Below are positions 55,989 through 64,000 of a DNA stretch of 64,000 nt, in pieces. The notes below the pieces were generated by a model, which worked only from the letters and a program-made list of their open reading frames with translations, was not told where the DNA came from and did not search any database. Source of the DNA: Octadecabacter arcticus 238 (GTDB lineage: Bacteria > Pseudomonadota > Alphaproteobacteria > Rhodobacterales > Rhodobacteraceae); the NCBI RefSeq assembly GCF_000155735.2, contig NC_020908.1:1741001-1805000 (forward strand), read 5' to 3'. The first letter of the stretch is position 1. Each line of letters begins with the position of its first letter. The position numbers were made by a program, and so were the translations under genes.

Positions 55989-56819
55989 ATGAAACTAACT
56001 AACTTTACACGCCGGTCCTTTACGGGCCTGCTATCAACCGCAGCTGTTATCGGTGTCCTTGGCGCTACCGCAGCAATGGCTGATACCCTCGGAAATATCA
56101 TGGAGCGCGGGACAGTTGTTATCGGGATCCAAGGCGATAACCCGCCTTTTGGTTTTTTGGACTCAACCGGACAGAACGATGGTTATGACGCAGCACTTGC
56201 GAACCTTTTCGCCGACCACCTCGGCGTTGAGCTTGAGCTAGTAATCGTGACGAACCAGAACCGCATTGCTGCCCTGCAAACTGGAAAAGTTGACGCTTTG
56301 TTCGCAACACTTGGCATTAGTGCAGAGCGCGCGGAAGCACTACAATACAGCTACCCATACGCAGAAGACAGCATGCCGCTGATCGCTGCTGCCGACCTGG
56401 ATGTGGCCGACATTGCAGCAATGAACAGCCTGACCATCGGTGTTCCAAAAGGCAGCTCGCAGGAAAACCTGATCCCTGAATTGGCACCAAACGCGACCAT
56501 GCTCAGTTTTGATGATGACTCAGCAAACATTCAGGCGTTACTTTCAGGTCAGGTTGATGCAATTGCGGCAAACCAATTTGCGATTGGACGCATCGAAGAA
56601 AATGCGCCGGGTGAGTACTCTGAGAAGTTGGTCCTTGCGACGAACTACAAAGGTGTTGGTACGTTGCTTGGGGATGCGGCGATCAATACAACGATCAATG
56701 GCTTCCTTGAAATCATCAAGTCGAACGGAACCATGGATGCCCTTTACCAAGAATGGTTTGGCCTAGGTCAGCCGATGTTTGAAGCTCCCGTCGAAGGCGT
56801 GTCATTCACTGTAGACTAA
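55989..56819 (+). CDS. ABC transporter periplasmic binding protein (SBP family 3)
   Basis: The start follows a strong GGAGGAAA site. The 276-residue precursor has a signal peptide ([20 protein letters not shown], cleaved near AMA); the mature part has [58 protein letters not shown] and [15 protein letters not shown]. This fold normally binds polar amino acids, but the surrounding genes are for sugar acids and inositol. Its ligand is therefore an open question. Confidence 0.88.
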   Translation: MKLTNFTRRSFTGLLSTAAVIGVLGATAAMADTLGNIMERGTVVIGIQGDNPPFGFLDSTGQNDGYDAALANLFADHLGVELELVIVTNQNRIAALQTGKVDALFATLGISAERAEALQYSYPYAEDSMPLIAAADLDVADIAAMNSLTIGVPKGSSQENLIPELAPNATMLSFDDDSANIQALLSGQVDAIAANQFAIGRIEENAPGEYSEKLVLATNYKGVGTLLGDAAINTTINGFLEIIKSNGTMDALYQEWFGLGQPMFEAPVEGVSFTVD

Positions 56820-56848
56820 GTCCAAGTTTAGAAAAGGAAGTCGCCAAT

Positions 56849-57622
56849 ATGTCAGCTAAAGTAGAACTGAATATCCCTGAGACTGAAATTCTCATCGATC
56901 TTCAAGCAATAAACAAATGGTATGGCGGCTTCCACGCACTCAAAAATGTGAGCCTGACGGTTCGGAAAGGGGAGCGGATTGTTCTGTGCGGACCTTCGGG
57001 TTCAGGCAAGTCAACATTGATCCGATGCATCAATCACCTCGAAGAAATCAAAGATGGAACGATCACCGTTGCTGGTCGAAAAATGGAAGACGTTGCGAAA
57101 TCCGTCGAAGCTGTGCGACGTGAGGTTGGTATGGTCTTCCAAAGTTTCAACCTATTCCCGCATCTCAAAGTCATCGACAACTGCACCCTCGCTTTGCGAC
57201 GGGTTAAGTCGATGCCGCGCCCAGAAGCCGAGGAGATAGCTCGCAAATACCTCGATCGCGTTCACATACTAGAGCAGGCCGATAAGTTCCCTGCCCAGCT
57301 TTCTGGCGGACAACAGCAACGGGTCGCGATTGCGCGGGCTTTATGTATGGAGCCGAAAGTGATGCTGTTCGATGAGCCGACTTCGGCGCTTGATCCTGAA
57401 ATGGTAAAAGAGGTCCTTGATACGATGATAGGTCTCGCCGAAGACGGCATGACCATGATTTGCGTCACCCATGAGATGGGCTTTGCACGTCGGGTAGCAC
57501 ACCGTGTGTTGTTCATGGCTGATGGAGAAATCCTAGAAGAGGCAGAGCCGGAAGACTTCTTTAGCGCACCCAAACATGACCGCGCCAAAGCCTTCCTGGG
57601 TGAAATTCTCGCGCATCAATAA
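56849..57622 (+). CDS. Polar amino acid-type ABC transporter ATP-binding protein
   Basis: A 257-residue ATPase with Walker [11 protein letters not shown]-loop [12 protein letters not shown], signature [16 protein letters not shown], Walker [16 protein letters not shown] and switch His [11 protein letters not shown]. It completes a four-gene importer of the GlnQ/HisP type, read in the same direction as the isomerase and iolB genes. Confidence 0.92.
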   Translation: MSAKVELNIPETEILIDLQAINKWYGGFHALKNVSLTVRKGERIVLCGPSGSGKSTLIRCINHLEEIKDGTITVAGRKMEDVAKSVEAVRREVGMVFQSFNLFPHLKVIDNCTLALRRVKSMPRPEAEEIARKYLDRVHILEQADKFPAQLSGGQQQRVAIARALCMEPKVMLFDEPTSALDPEMVKEVLDTMIGLAEDGMTMICVTHEMGFARRVAHRVLFMADGEILEEAEPEDFFSAPKHDRAKAFLGEILAHQ

Positions 57623-57659
57623 CGTGCGGGTAGGATAGAGCATCAAATTCGAGCAGATG

Positions 57660-58149
57660 CTTGGCACCGGTTCCATGCACGGTGTTGGCCTACCATCATC
57701 ACATGGGCTCGATGATCAAGGATTAGGACGAGATCGATTGGTTGATGAAGGGCTCATCGGACGAGGCCACTTTGATTTTCGATGCTGGGCATCTTCACTT
57801 TGGTGGCGCTGATGTGATGGACTCCCTCGATAAGTGGGGCGATCGGATTCGCCATGTTCACTTTAAGGATGTGCGAGAAGATGTGGCGCGTCAAATTCGT
57901 GCGGAGAACAAAAGCTTTCTTTATAGGGTGGTCGGTGGTGTCTTTACCGTGTCAGGGGATCCCAAGGGATCTATTGATTTTCAATCTGTCACGGACGTGC
58001 TGAAGAAAATGGACTACTCCGGCTGGATAGTTGTCGAAGCCGAACGGGACCCTGCGAAAGCCAACCCGTTCGAATATTCCAAGCTTGGCTACGATCATAT
58101 CGTCGATATTTGCGGTAAGTCAGGTCTTTCCATCGCAATAACTGTTTAA
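57660..58149 (+). pseudogene. iolE: Truncated inosose dehydratase gene (iolE remnant)
   Basis: The frame from about 57695 reads LAYHHHMGSMIKD, a TAG at 57724-57726, then DEIDWLMKGSSDEATLIFDA, GHLHFGGADVMDSLDKWGDR, IRHVHFKDVREDVARQIRAE, GVFTVSGDPKGSIDFQSVTD and VVEAERDPAKANPFEYSKLG to the TAA after 58146. This is the C-terminal half of myo-inosose-2 dehydratase with its metal-binding His/Asp/Glu motifs. The first half is absent: the ATPase gene ends at 57622 and only about 40 bp separate them. The mutation removes a step of myo-inositol catabolism unless another iolE exists. Confidence 0.82.
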
Positions 58150-58164
58150 ACAAAGGGGAATGCA

Positions 58165-58971
58165 ATGCCTGATCTTTTGAAGAAGCCATTTGGAGCGCGC
58201 GGAAAAACCCATGAGATTACCCCCGCAAGTGCTGGTTGGCGTTATGTGGGCTTCTCGCTCTACCACCTCAAACCTGGGGACAAAGCTGCCGAAGTAGCCA
58301 ATGATCGCGAAGTTATGTTGGTGATGGTTGAGGGCAAGGCTCATATTAAGGGGGCCGGTCAAGACTGGGGCGTTTTGGGTGATCGAATGAATGTTTTCGA
58401 AAAAACACCACCGCATTGCCTCTACATGCCCAATGGCTCAGATTGGGATGCGGTTGCTGAGACGGATTGCGTTTTGGCTGTGTGTTCTGCACCAGGAAAA
58501 AGTGGACATGAGGCGCGGCGGATTGGTCCTGACGGCATAACGCTCACCGAGCGGGGCAAGGGTAACAACACCCGTCACATCAACAACATTGCGATGGAGA
58601 ACGAGGATTTTTGTGACAGCCTGTTGGTGACAGAGGTTTTTACACCAGCAGGGCACTGGTCGTCTTACCCGTCGCACCGTCACGATGAGGATGACTACCC
58701 ACGTATCACTTATCTTGAAGAGACATACTATCATCGCCTCAACCCAGCTGATGGTTTTGGCATCCAGCGGGTCTACACAGACGACGGTCAGCTGGACGAA
58801 ACGATGGCCGTATCGGATGGCGATGTGGTTCTGGTCCCTCGAGGGCACCATCCTTGTGGTGCGCCCTACGGGTTTGAAATGTACTACCTCAATGTCATGG
58901 CGGGACCTTTGCGCAAATGGCGTTTTATTCCGGCGCCTGAGGTCGATTGGATCATGAAGCGCGACGCGTAA
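58165..58971 (+). CDS. iolB: 5-deoxy-glucuronate isomerase IolB
   Basis: The 268-residue double-stranded beta-helix (cupin-like) enzyme starts 15 bp after the iolE remnant with AAAGGGG upstream. Motifs are GWRYVGFSLYHLKPGDKAAE, VLGDRMNVFEKTPPHCLYMP, TPAGHWSSYPSHRHDEDDYP (metal-binding His and Asp/Glu) and VLVPRGHHPCGAPYGFEMYY. IolB converts 5-deoxy-glucuronate to 5-deoxy-5-keto-gluconate in inositol breakdown. The gene is intact though iolE before it is not. An IS30 element follows 18 bp after the stop. Confidence 0.93.
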   Translation: MPDLLKKPFGARGKTHEITPASAGWRYVGFSLYHLKPGDKAAEVANDREVMLVMVEGKAHIKGAGQDWGVLGDRMNVFEKTPPHCLYMPNGSDWDAVAETDCVLAVCSAPGKSGHEARRIGPDGITLTERGKGNNTRHINNIAMENEDFCDSLLVTEVFTPAGHWSSYPSHRHDEDDYPRITYLEETYYHRLNPADGFGIQRVYTDDGQLDETMAVSDGDVVLVPRGHHPCGAPYGFEMYYLNVMAGPLRKWRFIPAPEVDWIMKRDA

Positions 58972-58989
58972 CAACGGCACTGCTTGGAT

Positions 58990-60012
58990 TCAAACATCAA
59001 GTGCAACGGTTGATTTGAAGGCCGCGATTTCGTCGGCCATGGCTTCAGCGGGTGTTCTCCAACCGAGAGTTTTTCTCGGACGGTTGTTCATCAGGTTTGC
59101 AACGTCGTTCAGCCATGTTTGGCTTGCACCGTTCAGGTCAGTTCCTTTGGGCATGTACTGACGCAGCAGTCCGTTGGTGTTCTCGTTGCTGCCACGCTGC
59201 CAAGGCGCATGCGGATCGCAGAACCAGATATCGATCTTCAACCGTCTGGCGAGTTCGGGGTGGCAGGCCATTTCGGAGCCGCGGTCGTAGGTCATGCTCT
59301 TGCGCAAAGCAGCGGGTAGTCGTCTCATCTGGCGGGTGAAGCTGTCGAGCGCGGCCTCGGCCCCATTGCCGTCCATTTTGCAAAGAATGACAAAGCGTGT
59401 CTTGCGCTCGACCAAGGTCCCCACTGACGAGCGATTGAATGCGCCCTTGATGAGGTCGCCCTCCCAATGGCCTGGTACCAGTCGCGCTTCGATCTCTTCA
59501 GGGCGGTTGATAATGCGCAATGATTCCGGGACCATAGCACTGCCCGCCGCTGTCCTGCGCTTGAGCCCACGCTTAGGCTTCGCTTGACGCAACGCCTCGA
59601 TCATCGCCGCCTTCAGCCCACCACGTGGCTGCGCGTAAATCGCGGCATAGATGGTCTCATGGCTCACATGGGCGGATGGATCATCAGGCTTCATGAGACG
59701 CAGTCTCTGCGCAATCTGCTCAGGCGACCAGTGCAGATGTACGAGCTTGCCATGAACGAAACGATAAAGATCGCTCCCCTCCACAAGCTTGCGCTCGCGG
59801 CGGCAGCGCGCACGCCGGGCATCATAGGCCTGCCGCGCCGCTTGCGGGCAATAGCTGCCGTCTTCCTGCCGACCTCGCGCCAGCTCACGGCAGATCGTGC
59901 TCGCCGGGCGATGCAAAAGCTGGCCGATCAACCGCTGACTGCTGCCCCTATTATGCTCGGCTAATATCACGCCACGGTCCTCGCTGCTGAGGTGCTTGCT
60001 TCGTATGTCCAT
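58990..60012 (-). CDS. IS30-family transposase
   Basis: A 340-residue protein from ATG 60012: N-terminal helix-turn-helix (KHLSSEDRGVILAEHNRGSS, QLLHRPASTICRELARG) and a DDE core with ARLVPGHWEGDLIKG, SMTYDRGSEMACHPELARRL and HAPWQRGSNENTNGLLRQYM. Complete and probably active. Confidence 0.93.
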   Translation of the reverse strand: MDIRSKHLSSEDRGVILAEHNRGSSQRLIGQLLHRPASTICRELARGRQEDGSYCPQAARQAYDARRARCRRERKLVEGSDLYRFVHGKLVHLHWSPEQIAQRLRLMKPDDPSAHVSHETIYAAIYAQPRGGLKAAMIEALRQAKPKRGLKRRTAAGSAMVPESLRIINRPEEIEARLVPGHWEGDLIKGAFNRSSVGTLVERKTRFVILCKMDGNGAEAALDSFTRQMRRLPAALRKSMTYDRGSEMACHPELARRLKIDIWFCDPHAPWQRGSNENTNGLLRQYMPKGTDLNGASQTWLNDVANLMNNRPRKTLGWRTPAEAMADEIAAFKSTVALDV

Positions 60013-60062
60013 CACAACATCCTATGCCCAAAGGGCTCTGAGTGTTGCATTTGAAACTTGAG
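58990..60062 (-). mobile_element. IS30-family element (about 1,070 bp)
   Basis: Inverted ends: left TCAAACATCAAGTGCAAC at about 58990 and right, on the minus strand, TCAAGTTTCAAATGCAAC at about 60061. The transposase stop codon lies within the left repeat. A target duplication could not be fixed. The right end abuts an IS6 leader fragment. Confidence 0.82.
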
Positions 60063-60074
60063 CCTAAGCTGTCA

Positions 60075-60140
60075 GAAGAAAACTTGTTGAGGCGGGCAGG
60101 GTGAGGAATTAGCTTCTGTGGATGACAAAACACAGCCTGC
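60075..60140 (+). repeat. IS6-family 5' leader fragment
   Basis: GTTGAGGCGGGCAGGGTGAG and GGATGACAAAA match the left end of the IS6 remnant at 50690-50755. Only the leader and first codons remain. The rest of the 60141-60388 spacer is repeat-like, including GGGCGGAGAGCCGACCTTCG. Confidence 0.6.
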
Positions 60141-60388
60141 TTCTTTGCGTGAAGCATTCAACATCAAGGGCGGAGAGCCGACCTTCGCTGCACTCTGCAT
60201 AGAGGTCTGCTGTGCTGGACAAAGTTGCCCTCCACTGTAGAATCCCTAATGTCGGCTTTTAGTAAATCGTTCAACAAACGGTGGTTTTTTCGAGTGGACT
60301 GGAAGCGGTGTTCCTCACCATTTAGTGTTGCCGCTAAAACTCAAAAACGATAACTGGGAGCCAAATACTTAGATAGAAAGTTGAACTT

Positions 60389-60700
60389 ATGACGAATACT
60401 AACTTGGAAAACCTGTCCATCAAAGAACTAAAGCAATTGCAAAAAGATGCGACTAAAGCGGTCGCAAGCTTTGAAGATCGTAAACGTGCAGGCGTGATTG
60501 CAGAGTTAGAGGCGGTTGCGCAAAAGCATGGGTACAAGCTGGCGGATCTTACGGGTGGCAAGAAAGCTAAATTTGCTTCGCCCGCCAAGTACAAGCATCC
60601 GGAAGATTCATCGCTCACCTGGAGTGGGCGTGGTAGACAGCCTAATTGGATTAAGGATGAGCTCTCAACGGGAAAATCGTTAATCGACTTTGCGATCTAA
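60389..60700 (+). CDS. H-NS/HvrA-like nucleoid-associated protein
   Basis: The 103-residue protein has an N-terminal coiled coil for oligomerisation (LENLSIKELKQLQKDATKAV, FEDRKRAGVIAELEAVAQKH) and the C-terminal H-NS DNA-binding motif KYKHPEDSSLTWSGRGRQPN followed by WIKDEL. H-NS proteins bind AT-rich, often foreign, DNA in the minor groove and silence it. The length fits the alphaproteobacterial HvrA/MucR-independent H-NS class. It is monocistronic and lies inside the segment bounded by the IS91-like elements. Confidence 0.9.
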   Translation: MTNTNLENLSIKELKQLQKDATKAVASFEDRKRAGVIAELEAVAQKHGYKLADLTGGKKAKFASPAKYKHPEDSSLTWSGRGRQPNWIKDELSTGKSLIDFAI

Positions 60701-61142
60701 AAATACTTCTTTGGCGCTAGTGTGTCTCGACTAGTAGCCTTCAACAAGCGGTCCTTTTTGAACGGTCTGCGCACGCGCAGCGAACGGCGGCTTGGGTGTA
60801 GGTTTCTCGGACGCCACGCGCGAGGTTTGGGTGACGCGGAACATTGCCTGGCGTCGGAGAGGCGCTCAAGCGGGAAATCGCGGGGTTGGTCTGGGTGGAT
60901 CGATTGTTGCTATGGGGATTTGCGCAATGCGTGTGTTTTCGCCCGGAGCTGACAGGCCAGTTTGGCGGGGCGCATTGAGTTAAGCGCAGCGCCGGTTTTG
61001 CCTGCTGTTGGTTGAAACTCACGGTATTTTGTCGGCGTCACCATGTTTTGCCACGCTGATCGCTTGATCAAAGCATGCCGATTGGTTCGCAGGAGATATA
61101 GCGAGCGGCCGAGGGTGTCGTTCGTGATGTGCGGTGCGCGCG

Positions 61143-62382
61143 TCATGCAGCAGCCCTTTGTGTTTTTGGCGGCGCTCTGGGATGTTGGGCTGGTGCGATT
61201 GTGTCGACGATTATCAACTGCCCGCCACAACATGGGCAAGGCAGAGCAAGAACACGAGGAGGTTCATCTGCATCGTTGATGGTGTTGCCTTTATCGTGCT
61301 CCTTGTGAGGGGTTTTGGCCCCCAGCAGTTGCCGGATCCGCGCGATATTGGCCGTGCGGTTGCTATTCCCATAGAACCCATAATGTCGGATGCGGTGCTG
61401 GCCTCTGGGCAGCACGTGGATCAGGAACCGGCGAATGAACTCATTTGTGGATAAGGAACCGGCGAATGAACTCATTTGTGGATAAGGACATGGTCGTGTG
61501 GCGGCCCGCACCTTTGAGGCGATAGTCCTTGGCGCGGAAGGTGACGTTTTGCGCATCGAAACGGATCAACCGGCTGTTTGAAATGGCAATCCGATGTGTG
61601 TAGCGCGATAGGTATGCCAGCACCGCTTTTGGCCCGGTGAAGGGTTCTTTGGCGTAGACCACCCATTCGATTTTACGCAGCGGTTGCAGGAAAGTGTCAA
61701 AGACATTTCGATCTGCAAGGTTTGTGAGATCGCCGAAGAATTGCAGTTTCCCGGCCTTATGCAGCTTGGCCAGCCCTTCCAGAATGAGCCGCCGATACAA
61801 GCGGGATAGAACGTGGACAGACAGGAAGAAGTTCTTGCGGCAGGCGATCCATTTTGAACCATCTGTCGAAAGCCCTCCCCCCGGCACGATCATATGGACA
61901 TGGGGGTGGTGGGTCATCGCCGAGCCCCAAGTGTGAAGGACCGACGTTATGCCAACCTTTGCCCCCAGATGTTTAGGATCAGCGGCGATTCTGACCACAG
62001 TGTCCGCGCTTGCCCGCATCAGAAGATTATAGATCTCGCGTTTGTTCTGATATGCGATGTCAGCAATCTGCTTTGGCAAGGTGAAGACCAGATGGAAATA
62101 CCGCACAGGCAGCAGTTCAACCTCACGTGCCGCAAGCCATATCTTCGCTGCACCCACCTGGCATTTTGGGCAGTGACGGTTGCGGCATGAGTTGTAGGCG
62201 ATATGCTCATGCGCGCAGTCGGCGCAGCGCGCGACATGACCGCCAAGCGCCGCGGTTCGACAGCGCTCAATCGCACTCATGACTTTGAACTGGTTCAGGC
62301 TGATGTGTCCTGCGTTTGCGGCACGCCAAGCAGCACCATGGTCACGGAAGATATCCGCGACCTCCAGTGATCGACTGGGCAT
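61143..62382 (-). pseudogene. IS91-family HUH transposase, frameshifted by a 31-bp duplication (copy B)
   Basis: Same structure as copy A: zinc finger CADCAHEHIAYNSCRNRHCP, HUH motif and catalytic Tyr region, then stop at FLIHK caused by the tandem duplication at 61425-61486. Substitutions relative to copy A are KCQVGA for KCQAGA and AREVELL for AREAELL. Confidence 0.88.
61425..61486 (-). repeat. 31-bp tandem duplication inside IS91 transposase (copy B)
   Basis: Two 31-bp units with the same length as in copy A, but the base at the inner junction differs (CTTATCC here, CTGATCC in copy A on the sense strand). Confidence 0.9.
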
Positions 62383-62397
62383 GGTGGCCTATGAAGG

Positions 62398-63303
62398 CTA
62401 AGGCTTGCCCTTCTTCCGCTTGGCTCCATTCAGATCATCCAGCGGACTGTCCACTGCCGCAATCATGCCCGTGGCAACGCTGGCATAGCGCGCAGTAGTT
62501 GTCAGTTTGGAATGCCCGAGCAAGGCTTGGATCACCCGGATATCGACGCCGCGCTCCAACAGATGGGTTGCAAAACTGTGCCTCAACGTGTGCAGCGTGA
62601 CCGGTTTGGTGATCCCGGCTTCCCGCGCGGTCTCTTTAAATAGCCGCGATATCTGTCGCGCTGAGAGGTGTTTGCCGCGATAGCCGGGAAAGAGGACCCG
62701 CTCGGGTGCAGGAACATCCTTGTCCTGACCGGTCGGCCGTTCTTTCCACCAGTCGCGCAGCAGGCTCAAAATATCGACAGGCAGCATGACGATGCGATCC
62801 TTGCGCCCCTTCGATTGCACGATGCGGATGATTTCCTGATCGCTATCGATATCACCAACTTTGAGCCGCACGACCTCGCCCGCACGCATCCCGCAGCCAT
62901 AAGCCAGCGACAACATCACGCGCGCCTTCAGGCTCGGAGCCATAGCCAGAATGCGTTTAATCTCCTTTTTGCTCAGCACCAGTGGCACTTTCACCGGTTC
63001 CTTCAAATGGAAGATCTCGGCCACAAGATCATGCCGTCGAAGGGTCACGCGGAGCAGAAACTTGACCCCTGTCATCGTTTGGTTTCGGGTGCAGATGCTG
63101 ACGCCGCTCTCGATCAGGTGTTGTTGGAAATACTTCACATCGTCTGGCGTGGCCGTCTCTGGCGAGCGCCCTAACCAAGCCGCAAAACGCTTACAGGCGC
63201 GCAGGTGACTACTCTGTGATGCAGGGCCGAGATTGCGCCCTGACATATCGGAAATCATGCGCGCACGAAGGGGCGTCGTTGGTGTCGATTGTTGAATGTT
63301 CAT
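62398..63303 (-). CDS. Tyrosine recombinase of the IS91-like element (copy B)
   Basis: From ATG 63303 the 301-residue recombinase is essentially identical to copy A but ends three residues earlier because AAG has become TAG in KGKPKPS. All catalytic residues (Arg, Lys, HxxR, His, Tyr) are retained, so it may still work. Confidence 0.88.
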   Translation of the reverse strand: MNIQQSTPTTPLRARMISDMSGRNLGPASQSSHLRACKRFAAWLGRSPETATPDDVKYFQQHLIESGVSICTRNQTMTGVKFLLRVTLRRHDLVAEIFHLKEPVKVPLVLSKKEIKRILAMAPSLKARVMLSLAYGCGMRAGEVVRLKVGDIDSDQEIIRIVQSKGRKDRIVMLPVDILSLLRDWWKERPTGQDKDVPAPERVLFPGYRGKHLSARQISRLFKETAREAGITKPVTLHTLRHSFATHLLERGVDIRVIQALLGHSKLTTTARYASVATGMIAAVDSPLDDLNGAKRKKGKP

Positions 63304-63697
63304 CGGAATATCCTCTGTCAATCGAGGCAAAATCACCTCGACCAACAGCACACACCCAAAATCTAGAATCGCGCAACAAATCCCTGTTAAGCCCTACACC
63401 CGCAGCAAGCGCCCCTATCGCGGAGCGATTTAGTGCCTGAGCCCTTAACTGCGGATGCTATGGTGTGTTCGAATGTCGGCTCTCATGACAATCTAGTAAT
63501 TTGAACAATCAGATGTTGTACAGCATGGGTTGTGCGACAAGGTTGGCCAATGGCAGGCCCTTAAGAAATCAATCGCGGTGCTTGCAGCGCAGTAGCGCTC
63601 GCGCGGTGAATAGCCCAAAGTGTCTGTATGCTATGGATTTGATAGACGCTCGTTTCAGGGTCTACAAAAAATTCAGATAAAAACGAAATGACAATTG

Positions 63698-64000
63698 ATG
63701 AGTGGTCCAAATGATCTGCAGGCCCTACTTGATGAAGCATGGCGCCACTTGACACGCGGTGTGGCCGACAGCCGCTCACCAGCGCGATATCCCACGTTTG
63801 CAACCGTCGCACCGGATGGAATACCCGAAGCGCGGACTGTGGCGCTGCGCGGTGCCTCCCGCTCCCAATCTTTGCTTGAAGTCCACACGGATATCGCGAC
63901 GTCCAAAGTCAACGCACTGCAACACAATCCAAAAGCCGCTTTTCACGTTTGGGTGCCGCGCGCACTTTTGCAAATTCGGATCACAACATGCGTGGATATC
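63698..64000 (+). CDS. Pyridoxamine 5'-phosphate oxidase family protein, 3' end beyond window
   Basis: An open frame from ATG 63698 runs off the window end (101 codons seen). It begins MSGPNDLQALLDEAWRHLTR and has the split-barrel FMN-binding pattern (SRSPARYPTFATVAPDGIPE, ARTVALRGASRSQSLLEVHT, DIATSKVNALQHNPKAAFHV, VPRALLQIRI). It resembles PdxH-related flavoproteins of unknown substrate. The spacer 63445-63697 before it shows no gene. Confidence 0.78.
   Translation, partial: MSGPNDLQALLDEAWRHLTRGVADSRSPARYPTFATVAPDGIPEARTVALRGASRSQSLLEVHTDIATSKVNALQHNPKAAFHVWVPRALLQIRITTCVDI

Larger units (their letters stand above)
60795..63444 (-). mobile_element. IS91-like element with tyrosine recombinase, copy B (2,650 bp)
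   Basis: Inverted copy of 38413-41062, of identical length and with only a few base changes. Ends at 60795 (GGTGTAGGTTTCTCGG) and at 63444 (complement of GGGCTCAGGC). Confidence 0.88.

Noticed and set aside
38413..63444. Classical composite transposon with the IS91-like elements as active ends
   Set aside because: No target duplication flanks the 25-kb unit and both transposases are frameshifted, so transposition of the whole unit is not supported by the sequence.

Overview
The window looks like accessory chromosome of a marine alphaproteobacterium in the Rhodobacterales (Roseobacter group). The tripartite tricarboxylate (Tct) operon, FCD-type GntR regulators, DUF3422 protein, H-NS/HvrA-like protein and the style of the insertion sequences all fit. 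The very high insertion-sequence load resembles that reported for Octadecabacter, but the genus is an inference from sequence style only. Roughly 40% of the window is mobile DNA or its debris.

Layout. 1-9.2 kb: a hypothetical gene, an IS66 element with a clean 8-bp duplication, a cryptochrome/photolyase gene split by IS630 copy 1, a truncated second photolyase-like gene, a Sel1-repeat protein, and an IS481 remnant carrying IS630 copy 2. 9.2-15.3 kb: a DUF3422 membrane protein followed by a mosaic of recombinase, IS3 and IS91 fragments holding IS3-family element copy 1. 15.3-21.5 kb: tctA-tctB-tctC facing a divergent tctD-tctE and a third periplasmic binding protein. 21.8-26.1 kb: IS30 and IS3 debris, IS630 copy 3 and IS3-family copy 2. 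26.7-34.5 kb: DUF6155 protein, amidohydrolase, DnaQ-like exonuclease, pseudo-tRNA-Gly with a dead integrase, and a zinc-binding-type dehydrogenase. 33.6-38.2 kb: an amino-acid ABC importer with a class IV aminotransferase and a GntR regulator. 38.4-41.1 and 60.8-63.4 kb: two inverted 2,650-bp IS91-like elements. Between them lie chrA, an aldo/keto reductase split by nested IS elements, a LysR/hydrolase cluster, a LacI-controlled sugar-acid/inositol-type operon with its own ABC importer, an IS30 element and an H-NS-like gene. The window ends inside a pyridoxamine-phosphate-oxidase-type gene.

Working units. TctD/TctE probably sense tricarboxylates, perhaps with the adjacent periplasmic protein, and control TctABC uptake. 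The GntR-ABC-aminotransferase cluster probably imports and transaminates an amino acid. The LacI cluster couples a polar-solute ABC importer to a threonate-dehydrogenase-like enzyme, an isomerase/epimerase and IolB; its iolE is a 5'-truncated pseudogene.

The most unusual signal is a family of mini-elements of about 39 bp (39-43 bp) with fixed ends (CCYTCTCR ... CTGCCGGGCAGTG) and a different hairpin in the middle of nearly every copy. I find six copies. All six lie inside transposase genes, four of them in one IS3-type transposase remnant, and five of the six are followed directly by GA or a one-base variant of it.
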